Shown here: positions 27,365 through 35,483 of the stretch, piece by piece
Position numbering within the stretch: the stretch's first letter is position 1
Layout: each line of letters begins with the position of its first letter
Assembly: GCA_013791885.1 (NCBI GenBank)
Contig: VMSZ01000049.1
Coordinates: 1 to 46,149 of the forward strand
DNA length: 46,149 bases
Source of the DNA: Sulfurimonas sp.
Lineage (GTDB): Bacteria > Campylobacterota > Campylobacteria > Campylobacterales > Sulfurimonadaceae
Direction: 5' to 3'
Position numbers and translations under genes: made by a program
Notes under the pieces: generated by a model
Database searches by the model: none
What the model was told of the DNA's origin: nothing
Seen by the model: the letters and a program-made list of their open reading frames with translations, nothing else

Positions 27365-28621
27365 ATGGATTATTTAAGTAGCATTGTAAATAAATTAAAG
27401 TTAAAGCAAAACGTTTTTTTGACCGGTGGAGCGGGCGTCGGTAAAACTACTATCACGCGTGAAATTATTAAAGCATACGAAGAAGATGCTAAAAAAGTTG
27501 CAAAATTAGCTTCAACAGGCATGGCAGCAACCCTCATTGGCGGGCAGACTCTTCATAGTTTTTTTGACTTGGGTATTGCAAACAGTGTAAATGAACTTCA
27601 GCTAAACGCAAAATTAGAGATTAAAACAAAGATAAAAAAACTCATAGCAAGTATGCAGTTGATTGTGATAGATGAAATATCTATGGTGAGCGACACTCTT
27701 TTTGACATGATTCATTTAAGACTCTCTCAAGCCGGATTTAGCGGAGTGCTTTTAATAGTGGGCGATTTTTTACAGCTTCCCCCGGTTGTTCGAGGGCAAA
27801 GTGAAGTAAATTTTGCTTTTGAGTCAAATTCTTGGAAGAGCTTCGATTTTGTTAAGGTAGAATTGACGCATATTTACAGAACAGACGATCAGAAATTTAT
27901 AGAGTTGCTCAATCATATTCGCTTTGGCTACATTGACGAAAACATTCATAATGAACTCAATGAATTTATAAAACCGCTTCCCCAAGAGCTCGATGCGTTT
28001 ACTTTTTTGTTTGGTAAAAACGCAAGCGCTGCGTTTCATAATAGAGCACAGCTCTCTAATATTGAGAGTGAACTTTTTGTCAAAGAAGCACAGGTCATCA
28101 AACATCTCAAATCAACCAGCGACAAAGAGATAGAAAGATTTATGGATGACGCGCGTATAGAGAAAGATTTAGAACTCAAAATTGGGGCTCCCGTTCTTTT
28201 TACAAGAAACTCCTGGAACTATTTTAACGGTGAGAGAGGCTTGGTTGTCAATGTCGATTCTTCCTGTGTTTATGTGCAAAAGAGTGACGGTAAAGTTGTA
28301 AAACTTGAAGCAGTGGCTCAGAGTAAGGAAGTCTGGAAAGAGAAAAACATAGATGGAAAAAAAGAGATGTTGCAAGAGCCGATTTTTAGCGTTTATCAGT
28401 TTCCAATAAAACTTGCGTTTGCCATTACTATTCACAAATCCCAAGGAATGAGCATAGAAGATTTAATAATTCAGACAAATGAAATTTTTGCTCCTTCGCA
28501 ATTTTATGTTGCACTTTCGCGTAGTTCTAACCCAGCGCGCTTGAATCTCTTAGCCCCATCAAAACAATGGAGTGAACTTATTTTCGTTAATGAAAAAGCC
28601 ATGGAATTTGTAAAAAATTAG
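27365..28621 (+). CDS. Pif1/RecD-like AAA helicase
   Basis: 418 residues from the ATG at 27365; an upstream in-frame extension to 27176 lies antisense within the regulator gene and is rejected. Walker A is VFLTGGAGVGKTTITRE (about 17-33), Walker B LIVIDEISMVSD, then GDFLQLPPV, and the C-terminal motifs AFAITIHKSQGMSIEDLII and YVALSRSSNP, i.e. a superfamily 1B Pif1-like DNA helicase. It is shorter than eukaryotic Pif1, as is usual in bacteria. Probable role: 5'-3' unwinding during replication or repair, perhaps at G-quadruplexes. Transcription appears leaderless. It contains an inverted pair of the AAACGCA word at 28018-28036. Confidence 0.9.
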   Translation: MDYLSSIVNKLKLKQNVFLTGGAGVGKTTITREIIKAYEEDAKKVAKLASTGMAATLIGGQTLHSFFDLGIANSVNELQLNAKLEIKTKIKKLIASMQLIVIDEISMVSDTLFDMIHLRLSQAGFSGVLLIVGDFLQLPPVVRGQSEVNFAFESNSWKSFDFVKVELTHIYRTDDQKFIELLNHIRFGYIDENIHNELNEFIKPLPQELDAFTFLFGKNASAAFHNRAQLSNIESELFVKEAQVIKHLKSTSDKEIERFMDDARIEKDLELKIGAPVLFTRNSWNYFNGERGLVVNVDSSCVYVQKSDGKVVKLEAVAQSKEVWKEKNIDGKKEMLQEPIFSVYQFPIKLAFAITIHKSQGMSIEDLIIQTNEIFAPSQFYVALSRSSNPARLNLLAPSKQWSELIFVNEKAMEFVKN

Positions 28622-28629
28622 CACTATGC

Positions 28630-28635
28630 TATAAT
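28630..28635 (+). promoter_or_regulatory. Probable -10 box for the two-lipoprotein operon
   Basis: TATAAT within GCTATAATCG, 31 bases before the ATG at 28667, and followed by a TTGGAG ribosome site. Confidence 0.5.
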
Positions 28636-28666
28636 CGTGAAAATAAATTTAAATTGGAGTATTAGT

Positions 28667-28804
28667 ATGAGTAAGATAACAATGATTTTTTTAATAGTTC
28701 TAGGCATTGCTTTTGGTGCATGTGCAAAAACACCTCAGGATAACTACTACAATAGAGCAACAAATTCTTCTGAACAAGCCATCCAGAGTTTAGACCATGA
28801 ATAA
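28667..28804 (+). CDS. Very small lipoprotein
   Basis: 45 residues, start MSKITMIFLIVLGIAFGAC, with a hydrophobic signal ending in a lipobox (FGAC, lipidated Cys19), followed by a polar 26-residue tail rich in N, Q and S. A good ribosome site (TTGGAG) and a TATAAT promoter precede it. Its last eight bases overlap the start of the next lipoprotein gene, suggesting coupled translation. No family recognised. Mature peptide of about 27 residues; it may be an entericidin-like small lipoprotein or a translational leader for its neighbour. Confidence 0.65.
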   Translation: MSKITMIFLIVLGIAFGACAKTPQDNYYNRATNSSEQAIQSLDHE

Positions 28805-29195
28805 AATTCTATTGTCTGCGTTTGTCTTGTTTTCTTTAAGCGGTTGTCTAAGTTCAGAAGCTCCAAAATGTTCGGATGAAGATGTTACTACTCTTGTGAA
28901 AGATCTCTATGTTCAGATGCTTGATAATATGAAAGAGGCACCTTATACTGCAATGTTTGTGGCTGCTTTACCAAAAGAGATGCTCAGTATTGACTCCATA
29001 CGTCCTGTTGCTTATGATGAAGCGATAAAGATGAGAAGCTGTAAAGCAACTGCTAAACTTGAAGGCGATAAAGAGATAAATATTGAATATACTATTCAGA
29101 CAAATGAAGAAAACAGTGACGAGTATTATGTTGAACTTGGAAGTGATTTTCTAGAGGGACTAATGATGCAAAACATCATGAATTTAGCGAAATAA
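28797..29195 (+). CDS. Hypothetical lipoprotein
   Basis: 132 residues with a signal peptide and lipobox LSGC (Cys17), then a mostly charged globular region with a conserved-looking pair of cysteines (PKCSDED and RSCKATAKLEG), which could form a disulfide. The layout resembles small periplasmic lipoproteins with a DUF-type cystatin-like fold, but I cannot name the family. It overlaps the 45-residue lipoprotein gene by eight bases and is followed by a strong hairpin. Probably anchored in the inner or outer membrane facing the periplasm. Confidence 0.7.
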   Translation: MNKILLSAFVLFSLSGCLSSEAPKCSDEDVTTLVKDLYVQMLDNMKEAPYTAMFVAALPKEMLSIDSIRPVAYDEAIKMRSCKATAKLEGDKEINIEYTIQTNEENSDEYYVELGSDFLEGLMMQNIMNLAK

Positions 29196-29203
29196 AGTTT
29201 AAG

Positions 29204-29226
29204 CACTCTCACATAATGTGAGAGTG
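29204..29226. terminator. Bidirectional terminator between the lipoprotein and ahpC genes
   Basis: CACTCTCACAT (29204-29214) and ATGTGAGAGTG (29216-29226) form an 11-bp perfect stem between two convergent genes. There is no long T run on either side, so termination may be inefficient. Confidence 0.6.
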
Positions 29227-29238
29227 ACAAGAGAACGA

Positions 29239-29835
29239 CTAAAGGTCGTTTTCGTGTTTTGCCAAGTACTCAGCAACACCTTCAGTAGATGCTTTCATAC
29301 CTTCGTCACCTTTTTGCCAACCAGCAGCACATACTTCACCATGCTCATCAGTAAACTGCATTGCGTCTACCATACGAATCATTTCATCAATATTACGGCC
29401 AAGTGGTAAGTCATTGATTACTGCGTGACGAACGATACCTTTACCATCAATCAAAAATGAACCGCGTAGTGCGACAGCTTCACCGAAAAGCACGTCGTAG
29501 TCTTTAGAAATTTGTTTTGTAAGGTCAGCTACAAGAGGGTATTTGATACGACCGATACCACCGTTGTTTACCGGAGTTTCTCTCCATGCAAAGTGTGAAA
29601 ATTGAGAGTCAACTGAAACACCGATTACGTTTACGCCACGGCTTTTAAAATCTTCGATTCTGTGAGAAAACGCAATGATTTCTGAAGGACATACGAATGT
29701 AAAGTCAAGTGGGTAAAAGAAAAGTACTGTACCTTTTTCACCTAGATTTTCTGATAATTTGAAGTTCTCAACGATTGAACCGTCTGCTAAAACTGTTGTT
29801 GCTGTAAAGTCTGGAGCTGGATTTGTTACTAACAT
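29239..29835 (-). CDS. ahpC: Typical 2-Cys peroxiredoxin (AhpC/TsaA)
   Basis: 198 residues. Peroxidatic cysteine in DFTFVCPSEI (near residue 50), resolving cysteine in HGEVCAAGW (near 170), with the conserved GGIGRIKYPLVADLTKQISKDYDVL and VALRGSFLIDGKGIVRH blocks. It reduces H2O2, organic peroxides and peroxynitrite in the cytoplasm, probably using thioredoxin. It closely resembles the C. jejuni AhpC I recall, also near the ferredoxin-ndk cluster. AAAGGA ribosome site. The 235-base gap to metK holds divergent promoters; no Fur or PerR box could be assigned with confidence. Confidence 0.93.
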   Translation of the reverse strand: MLVTNPAPDFTATTVLADGSIVENFKLSENLGEKGTVLFFYPLDFTFVCPSEIIAFSHRIEDFKSRGVNVIGVSVDSQFSHFAWRETPVNNGGIGRIKYPLVADLTKQISKDYDVLFGEAVALRGSFLIDGKGIVRHAVINDLPLGRNIDEMIRMVDAMQFTDEHGEVCAAGWQKGDEGMKASTEGVAEYLAKHENDL

Positions 29836-30017
29836 ATATATTTCCTTTGGGTTTTAAGTTTTAATATGCTCGTAGTGTAACAAAAAAATATTAACATAAA
29901 TCTGATGAACCAAATAAGTATAATTATTTAAGGAAAATTTTTATCTTTTAAATGCTTATTTTTTCTTTACAAGAAATTGAGTTTTTCATATAAAACAGAG
30001 TTTTTAAGATTCTTCGA

Positions 30018-30023
30018 TATAAT
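30018..30023 (+). promoter_or_regulatory. Probable -10 box for metK
   Basis: TATAAT in CGATATAATTCC, 47 bases before the ATG at 30071, with AAGGAA as ribosome site. The short leader leaves no room for a SAM riboswitch. Confidence 0.55.
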
Positions 30024-30070
30024 TCCTGCGATTTATGGAGCGAGACTCTATACTTCAATAAGGAAAATCG

Positions 30071-31228
30071 ATGACGAAAGAGTATATATTTACCTCAGAG
30101 TCTGTAACAGAAGGGCACCCTGATAAGATGGCAGATCAAATCAGTGACGCAATTCTGGATTATATTATTGAGCATGATGCTAATGCGCGCGTTGCGTGTG
30201 AAACTTTAGTATCAAATGGTTTTTGTGTAATTGCAGGCGAACTGAAAACAACGGCTTATGCCCCGATGCAAGAGATTGCAAGAAAAGTGGTGCAAGAAAT
30301 AGGTTATACGGATGCAACGTATGGTTTTGATTACCGCTCTGCTGCAGTTTTAAATGGTATTGGTGAGCAATCACCTGATATTAATCAAGGTGTTGACAGA
30401 TCTAATGGTGAAATTGGTGCCGGAGATCAAGGTCTTATGTTTGGATACGCATGCCGTGAAACAGATGTTTTAATGCCTATGCCGATTCATTTGGCGCATA
30501 AATTAACGAGAAGATTGGCAGAAGTTCGTAAAGAAGGAATTATTCCTTATCTTCGTCCTGATGGAAAAGCACAAATCAGTATCAAATATGTCGGCGGAAA
30601 ACCGGTTTCTGTGGAAACAGTAGTAGTTTCAACACAACATGCACCTGATGTATCTCAAGAAAAAATTCATGAAGATGTAATTAAAGAGGTTATTAGACAT
30701 GTAATTCCTGCGGATATGATGACTGAAAGTACTGTTTTTCATATCAATCCAACAGGCAAGTTTGTAATCGGCGGACCACAAGGTGATGCAGGTTTGACAG
30801 GACGTAAAATAATCGTAGATACTTACGGCGGAAGTTGTCCTCACGGCGGTGGAGCATTTTCAGGAAAAGACCCAACCAAGGTTGATAGAAGTGCTGCGTA
30901 CGCTGCAAGATGGGTTGCTAAAAATTTAGTGGCTTCAGGCGTTTGTGATAAGGCTACTATTCAAGTTGCTTATGCTATCGGTGTTGTACAGCCTGTATCT
31001 ATTATGGTAGATACACACGGAACAGGCCTGGTTGGAGAAGAGAAAATTGAAGAGTGTGTGAAGCACCTTTTTGATTTATCTCCAAAAGGGATTATCACTT
31101 CGCTTGATTTACTTCGCCCAATTTATAGAAGAACTGCTGCTTATGGTCACTTTGGCCGTGAAGAAGAAGGTTTTACATGGGAAGTTACAAATAAAGCGGA
31201 TGCAATCAGAGAGTATTTAGGCTTATAG
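30071..31228 (+). CDS. metK: S-adenosylmethionine synthetase
   Basis: 385 residues, full length. It makes S-adenosylmethionine from methionine and ATP. Signature motifs intact: [20 protein letters not shown] at the N-terminus, [13 protein letters not shown], the phosphate loop [23 protein letters not shown], and the C-terminal YGHFGREE. It begins the block of housekeeping genes that continues with ferredoxin and ndk, but its own promoter and the 152-base gap afterwards suggest separate transcription. Confidence 0.97.
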   Translation: MTKEYIFTSESVTEGHPDKMADQISDAILDYIIEHDANARVACETLVSNGFCVIAGELKTTAYAPMQEIARKVVQEIGYTDATYGFDYRSAAVLNGIGEQSPDINQGVDRSNGEIGAGDQGLMFGYACRETDVLMPMPIHLAHKLTRRLAEVRKEGIIPYLRPDGKAQISIKYVGGKPVSVETVVVSTQHAPDVSQEKIHEDVIKEVIRHVIPADMMTESTVFHINPTGKFVIGGPQGDAGLTGRKIIVDTYGGSCPHGGGAFSGKDPTKVDRSAAYAARWVAKNLVASGVCDKATIQVAYAIGVVQPVSIMVDTHGTGLVGEEKIEECVKHLFDLSPKGIITSLDLLRPIYRRTAAYGHFGREEEGFTWEVTNKADAIREYLGL

Positions 31229-31380
31229 GTAAAACGGTATATATATGATGAATTCATTCGTCATCAATACTATGTAAGATAGGTAACGTACGGCTGAATT
31301 TTAAATGGATTAAAACTAGTTTTAGCTACATTTAAAAATCTTCTGTGTATAGTTACTTCAACAAAAATTAGGAGAAAATA

Positions 31381-31665
31381 ATGGCTGTATATATTAATGA
31401 CACTTGTATTAACTGTGGCGCTTGTATTGACGAATGTCCAGTAGAAGCAATCGTAGACGAGGATGATAATCCAACTGGTGAAGAAATTTACTATGTATAT
31501 GGTGATAAATGTGTAGAGTGTGTTGGTCATCATGATGAACCAGCTTGTGCTACTGCATGTCCTACTGAGGGTTGTATAGTTTGGGATGCTATTGGTGATT
31601 CTCCAGAGCACCGTTCAGATATTACAGCTGAACAACGTTCAAGTCAAGAACCTGTAGTAGAATAG
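31381..31665 (+). CDS. 2[4Fe-4S] ferredoxin, Alvin type
   Basis: 94 residues. The first cluster motif is CINCGACIDECP, the second CVECVGHHDEPACATACP, where the CX8C insertion and a C-terminal tail define the Allochromatium-type low-potential ferredoxins. One further cysteine follows (TEGC). Such ferredoxins supply electrons to the oxoacid oxidoreductases of the reductive TCA cycle and to other reductases. AGGAG ribosome site; TATAGT at 31348-31353 is a possible -10 box. It is followed by two hairpins, so it is probably a monocistronic, abundant transcript. Confidence 0.93.
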   Translation: MAVYINDTCINCGACIDECPVEAIVDEDDNPTGEEIYYVYGDKCVECVGHHDEPACATACPTEGCIVWDAIGDSPEHRSDITAEQRSSQEPVVE

Positions 31666-31672
31666 GTTTTTC

Positions 31673-31696
31673 ATAAGCACTCTCCCGAGTGCTTAT
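31673..31696 (+). terminator. Terminator 1 after the ferredoxin gene
   Basis: ATAAGCACTC (31673-31682), loop TCCC, GAGTGCTTAT (31687-31696): a 10-bp perfect stem followed by AATAATTG. Confidence 0.65.
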
Positions 31697-31703
31697 AATA
31701 ATT

Positions 31704-31724
31704 GTATGGGTGATTTACCCATAC
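31704..31724 (+). repeat. Second hairpin downstream of the ferredoxin gene
   Basis: GTATGGGT (31704-31711), loop GATTT, ACCCATAC (31717-31724), a perfect 8-bp stem only 7 bases after the first hairpin. It could be a back-up terminator or an mRNA-stabilising structure; no T tract follows directly. Confidence 0.5.
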
Positions 31725-31781
31725 GAAATAAGTTTTGTCCCCTAAATTTTAAAATTCAATAAAAATACTTTCTTTTTTAGA

Positions 31782-31787
31782 TATAAT
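31782..31787 (+). promoter_or_regulatory. Probable -10 box for the ndk operon
   Basis: TATAAT in AGATATAATTCC, 33 bases upstream of the ndk ATG; AGGAG is the ribosome site. Confidence 0.55.
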
Positions 31788-31820
31788 TCCACTCTAATTT
31801 TATATTTAACAGGAGATTTG

Positions 31821-32234
31821 ATGGAAAGAACTCTATCTATAATCAAACCAGACGCAGTTGCTAAAGGTGTTATCGGCAAAATCTTAGATCGTTTTGAGAG
31901 TAATGGCCTTAAAATAGCTGCAACTAGAAAAATTCAACTTTCTCGTGGTGATGCTGAAGCATTTTATGCTGTACATTCAGAAAGACCTTTTTTCAATGAT
32001 TTAGTTGATTTTATGATCAGTGGACCAGTAGTTGTTTCTGTTCTTGAAGGCGAAAACGCTATGCAAAAGAACCGTGATTTAATGGGTGCTACAAACCCTA
32101 AAGAAGCTGAAGCTGGCACGATCCGTGCTGATTTCGCTGAAAACATAGATGCAAACGCAGTTCACGGAAGTGATTCTGTAGAAAATGCAGCTGTAGAAAT
32201 TGCGTTCTTTTTCTCTGAGAGAGAAATTTCTTAA
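31821..32234 (+). CDS. ndk: Nucleoside diphosphate kinase
   Basis: 137 residues from the ATG at 31821 (a TTG immediately before it is unlikely). It transfers the terminal phosphate of ATP to nucleoside diphosphates through a phospho-histidine. Start [20 protein letters not shown], central [13 protein letters not shown], and active-site histidine in NAVHGSDS are all present. The gene leads a run of ndk, DUF177, rpmF, plsX, fabH with short spacings and no clear internal terminator except the palindrome near 32600. Confidence 0.97.
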   Translation: MERTLSIIKPDAVAKGVIGKILDRFESNGLKIAATRKIQLSRGDAEAFYAVHSERPFFNDLVDFMISGPVVVSVLEGENAMQKNRDLMGATNPKEAEAGTIRADFAENIDANAVHGSDSVENAAVEIAFFFSEREIS

Positions 32235-32243
32235 GTTACAGTT

Positions 32244-32600
32244 GTGAAGATTTTACTCAGAAAAGTAACCAAGACACCTTTAGACTTCGAAGTTGAATCT
32301 GAGGAGACAAATTTTAAAGGTTATTTACAGTACCATGCGGGTAATTTGATTTTACTTAAAGCAAACCTTAGCGGTTTTGTAGATACAGAGTGTAGCCAAT
32401 GTGGGCAAACCATAAAATTACCTTTGGATGAAGAATTAGAATTTTTTATCTCTGATGGTTTATTTGATGGTGATGAACGTATTGAACTGGATGTTATAGA
32501 ATCGTTTGATTCTGTAGCTGACCTTGATGAAATACTACATTCTGAACTTGAGCTTATCAAAAGCGACTATTTTAGTTGCGAAAATTGTCAAAATTCTTAA
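32244..32600 (+). CDS. DUF177 (YceD-like) protein
   Basis: 118 residues from a GTG start with no good ribosome site, 10 bases after ndk, suggesting coupled, low-level translation. The family is recognised by its place before rpmF and by the paired CxxC motifs ECSQCG (near residue 50) and SCENC at the C-terminus, which probably bind zinc. In other bacteria YceD/DUF177 proteins affect 23S rRNA maturation and ribosome assembly; the same is plausible here but not shown. Confidence 0.8.
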   Translation: MKILLRKVTKTPLDFEVESEETNFKGYLQYHAGNLILLKANLSGFVDTECSQCGQTIKLPLDEELEFFISDGLFDGDERIELDVIESFDSVADLDEILHSELELIKSDYFSCENCQNS

Positions 32601-32736
32601 TTTAAGAATTTAAAGTGTAGTAAAAAAGCAATTCTTGCCTCAAAGAGGCATAGCTTTAATGGCCACAGCGGCCCAAGCGAAGTAGGAGGGACTTGTTCCT
32701 TCTACGTATTAATCAAAATAGAAAGGAATTAAAACT
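32591..32736 (+). promoter_or_regulatory. Structured leader upstream of rpmF
   Basis: Three or four inverted repeats lie in the 136 bases before rpmF: AAATTCTTAA/TTAAGAATTT (32591-32611, spanning the DUF177 stop codon), TGCCTC-AAA-GAGGCA (32636-32650), a GGCC/GGCC pair near 32660-32676, and a G-U rich stem GTAGGAGGGAC/TTCCTTCTAC near 32683-32706. The ribosome site AAAGGA follows. This is far more structure than any other gap here and fits translational or attenuation control of ribosomal protein L32 or the fatty-acid genes; no known riboswitch was recognised. Confidence 0.4.
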
Positions 32737-32886
32737 ATGGCAGTACCTAAGAGAAGAGTATCTCATTCACGTTCAGCGAAGAGAAGAACTCACTACAAAA
32801 TTACTTTAGCTAAACCAGTTAAAGATAAAGATGGAACATATAGATTACCACACCACGTTAACCCTACTACTGGTGAGTATAAATAA
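32737..32886 (+). CDS. rpmF: Ribosomal protein L32
   Basis: 49 residues, beginning [17 protein letters not shown], the universal L32 start, and ending [11 protein letters not shown]. It is part of the 50S subunit. It lacks the zinc-binding cysteines of some L32 forms. It is 3 bases before plsX, the rpmF-plsX-fabH order common to many bacteria, and so probably co-transcribed with lipid synthesis genes. Confidence 0.95.
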   Translation: MAVPKRRVSHSRSAKRRTHYKITLAKPVKDKDGTYRLPHHVNPTTGEYK

Positions 32887-32889
32887 TTA

Positions 32890-33888
32890 ATGGTGAAGAT
32901 TGCAGTTGATGCAATGGGCGGGGACTTCGGTCCTGAGCCAATTGTAAAAGGTTGTTTGGAAGCACTTAAGAGAAAATCATTTGAGCTTATTTTGGTAGGC
33001 AAAAAGTCGGAAATTTTACCTCTGTTACCAAAACGTTATAGAGATAAGATTTTAATTGTAGAAGCAGATGATGTTATCTCGATGAGTGACGCCGCAACTG
33101 ATGCTGTAAAACGCAAGGAAAGTAGCATCTATAAAGCTATTGATCTTGTAAAAAATGGTGAAGTTCATGGTCTTGTTTCTGCTGGACACAGTGGAGCAAC
33201 AATGACACTTGCTACTCTTAGACTTGGTAGATTAGAAGGTGTTCTGCGTCCGGCACTTGTGGCGCTTATGCCCACAAAAACTGGTCGTCGTTCTATTATT
33301 TTAGACGTAGGCGCCAATGTAGACTCGAAACCTGAACATTTGGCGCAGTTTGCCGTTATGGGTGGCTGCTACGCAGAGGATATGTTTAAAATAGAAACTC
33401 CGAGTATTGGTATTCTTGCAAATGGCGAAGAAGATTCTAAAGGAAATGAAGTCACTAAGACAGCATTTAAAATCCTTAAAGGCTATAAAGGTTTTAAAGG
33501 AAATGTAGAAGGTAGTGACATATTTAACGGAACCTGTGATGTTATTACATGTGATGGTTTTGTCGGAAACTTGGTTTTAAAAGCAAGTGAAGGTGTTGCA
33601 TCTACAATTAGCGGACTTATTAAAGATTATATTAGAAAATCCCCGGTTGCAATTACTGGCGCACTTCTAATGAGAAAAGTTTTTAAACTTCTTAAAAAGC
33701 AGATAGATTATGCTGAAGTAGGCGGAGCACCACTGATTGGCATTAAAGGATGTGTAATCGTAAGTCATGGAAAAAGTAATCCAAGAGCTATGGAAAATGC
33801 AATTTATCAGGCTATCAGTTATGTAGACACTGGTGTAAATGAAAGCATCATATCTCGACTTAAACAGTTGAAAATAAAGGAAGACTAA
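32890..33888 (+). CDS. plsX: Phosphate acyltransferase PlsX
   Basis: 332 residues. [24 protein letters not shown] at the N-terminus, [35 protein letters not shown] and [15 protein letters not shown] are the family blocks. It converts acyl-ACP to acyl-phosphate, the first dedicated step of phospholipid synthesis with PlsY. The stop codon overlaps the fabH start by one base (TAATG), so the two are translationally coupled. Confidence 0.97.
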   Translation: MVKIAVDAMGGDFGPEPIVKGCLEALKRKSFELILVGKKSEILPLLPKRYRDKILIVEADDVISMSDAATDAVKRKESSIYKAIDLVKNGEVHGLVSAGHSGATMTLATLRLGRLEGVLRPALVALMPTKTGRRSIILDVGANVDSKPEHLAQFAVMGGCYAEDMFKIETPSIGILANGEEDSKGNEVTKTAFKILKGYKGFKGNVEGSDIFNGTCDVITCDGFVGNLVLKASEGVASTISGLIKDYIRKSPVAITGALLMRKVFKLLKKQIDYAEVGGAPLIGIKGCVIVSHGKSNPRAMENAIYQAISYVDTGVNESIISRLKQLKIKED

Positions 33889-34886
33889 TGGCTTATGCGG
33901 CTCTTCGTTCTATTGGTGCTTATGTTCCAGAAAAAATTTTAACAAATGATGATTTGGCTCAAATGGTCGATACGACAGATGAGTGGATTACTAAGCGCAC
34001 TGGAATTAAAGAACGTCATATCGCACGCAAAGATGAAACTACCAGTGATATGGGTGTTGCGGCTGCAAAAAAAGCGATTGAGCGAAGCGGAATAGCAAAA
34101 GAAGATATAGATATGGTTGTATGTGCAACTATATCTCCCGATTATTTTTGTATGCCATCAACTGCTACAATAATTTCAACTAAGCTTGGATTGCCTAATG
34201 TTACTGCGTTTGATATCTCTGCAGCATGTACCGGTTTCGTTTATATTCTTTCAATTGCAAAAGCATTTATAGAGTCCGGTATGAAAAAAAACGTACTTAT
34301 TATCGGTGCTGAAAAATTATCTTCTATAACTGATTATACAGACAGAGGCACTTGTATTTTGTTTGGTGACGGCGCTGGTGCTGCTGTTATTAGTGCGACT
34401 AATAATAAAGACGAAGCGATCATAGACATACAAACCGGGGCAGACGGTACTTTTGCCGACTTGCTTATGACTCCAAACGGTGGAACAGGCTCTCCTCATG
34501 ATTCACTTGATCAAGAGGCTGCAGGATGCTATATGCAGATGAAGGGTAATGAGACTTTTAAAGTGGCAGTGCGTACTTTAACAAAAGATGTTGTAGAGAT
34601 TTTAGAAAATAATAATATTCATAGTGAAGATATCAAGCACTTTGTGCCGCATCAAGCAAACTACAGAATTATAAAAGCTGTTGGTGATGCATTGAAGATG
34701 AAAGATGAACAAGTTGTTCTTACTGTACATAAATACGGAAATACTTCAGGTGCTTCTATTCCTATGGCAATCAACGATATTTATGAAAGTGGCGAGCTTA
34801 AAGCCGGAGAACTTTTACTTCTTGATGCTTTTGGCGGGGGATTAACCTGGGGTTCAGCACTCGTCCCTTTCTCACCTTTAAAATAA
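33888..34886 (+). CDS. fabH: 3-oxoacyl-ACP synthase III (FabH)
   Basis: 332 residues. It condenses acetyl-CoA with malonyl-ACP to begin fatty acid synthesis. The catalytic cysteine is in [13 protein letters not shown] (near residue 112), histidine in [12 protein letters not shown] and asparagine in [11 protein letters not shown]; the [13 protein letters not shown] substrate loop is intact. It is the last gene of the run and is followed by a strong terminator. Confidence 0.97.
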   Translation: MAYAALRSIGAYVPEKILTNDDLAQMVDTTDEWITKRTGIKERHIARKDETTSDMGVAAAKKAIERSGIAKEDIDMVVCATISPDYFCMPSTATIISTKLGLPNVTAFDISAACTGFVYILSIAKAFIESGMKKNVLIIGAEKLSSITDYTDRGTCILFGDGAGAAVISATNNKDEAIIDIQTGADGTFADLLMTPNGGTGSPHDSLDQEAAGCYMQMKGNETFKVAVRTLTKDVVEILENNNIHSEDIKHFVPHQANYRIIKAVGDALKMKDEQVVLTVHKYGNTSGASIPMAINDIYESGELKAGELLLLDAFGGGLTWGSALVPFSPLK

Positions 34887-34888
34887 CA

Positions 34889-34918
34889 TTTTTATCCAAT
34901 TTATTCGTTGGATAAAAA
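34889..34918. terminator. Strong terminator after fabH
   Basis: TTTTTATCCAA (34889-34899), loop TTTATTCG, TTGGATAAAAA (34908-34918), an 11-bp perfect stem with flanking A and T runs. It can work for both fabH and the converging HIT gene. Confidence 0.8.
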
Positions 34919-34967
34919 CTTCTTTTCGTCCCTTACTCTGATCAAGATTAACTACCTGACTTTTTTC

Positions 34968-35345
34968 TTATTTCATTTCTTGAAGAGCGTTAAACACTTT
35001 TTTGTGAAACTCATTTTCTGTCTCTGAAAAATCAAGAGAAGATTCTCTGAGCTTTTCTCCCCACATCGGGTTTGGAAAGTGTGTGTCATCCTCAAATCGC
35101 GCCATTACGTGAACGTGAACACGGGGAAGCATATTGGCGAAAGACGCCATATTGATTTTTTTTGGATGATAAAATCGTTTCATTTCATCTTCTACAATGT
35201 CATAAACATCCCAAAGTTTGACTCTAAGCTCTTTTGGCAGATCACCAAGCTCTTTAAAAGGCTCTTGGGTAAATATTTTAAGCCAAGGTATCTGGGCGTC
35301 TTCCTTCTCTATATAAATATCTTTGTCTTCGTAAATTATATGCAT
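34968..35345 (-). CDS. HIT family protein
   Basis: 125 residues, soluble. The histidine triad reads RVHVHVMARFEDD; the third position is methionine, as in the proteobacterial HIT subgroup with HVHVxxRF followed by FPNPMWGEKL. These are nucleotide hydrolases or transferases of uncertain substrate, often Ap4A-like or AMP-lysine. A minus-strand TATAAT (35372-35367) lies about 22 bases before the ATG; no clear ribosome site. It is probably monocistronic. Confidence 0.85.
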   Translation of the reverse strand: MHIIYEDKDIYIEKEDAQIPWLKIFTQEPFKELGDLPKELRVKLWDVYDIVEDEMKRFYHPKKINMASFANMLPRVHVHVMARFEDDTHFPNPMWGEKLRESSLDFSETENEFHKKVFNALQEMK

Positions 35346-35366
35346 GATGGAACTCTTTTTTAGAAG

Positions 35367-35372
35367 ATTATA
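35367..35372 (-). promoter_or_regulatory. Probable -10 box for the HIT gene
   Basis: The minus strand reads GCTATAATCT here, upstream of the ATG at 35345. Confidence 0.5.
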
Positions 35373-35434
35373 GCAAATTATATTTGTAAATGAATTTTGG
35401 AGTGAAAAAATAATTGGTGAGAGGAGAGAAGAAA

Positions 35435-35456
35435 GACTCCAAAGTAGTTTGGAGTC
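35435..35456 (-). terminator. Terminator after the DEAD-box helicase gene
   Basis: GACTCCAAA (35435-35443), loop GTAG, TTTGGAGTC (35448-35456): a 9-bp perfect stem. On the minus strand it is followed by TTTCTTCTCTCC, 28 bases after the stop codon at 35484. Confidence 0.65.
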
Positions 35457-35483
35457 AATTTTGCAAAGAAGAGTTAGTAAATA

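Noticed and set aside
29836-30070. A SAM riboswitch upstream of metK
   Set aside because: The leader from the TATAAT box at 30018 is only about 40 bases, too short for a SAM riboswitch, and no riboswitch-like stems were seen.
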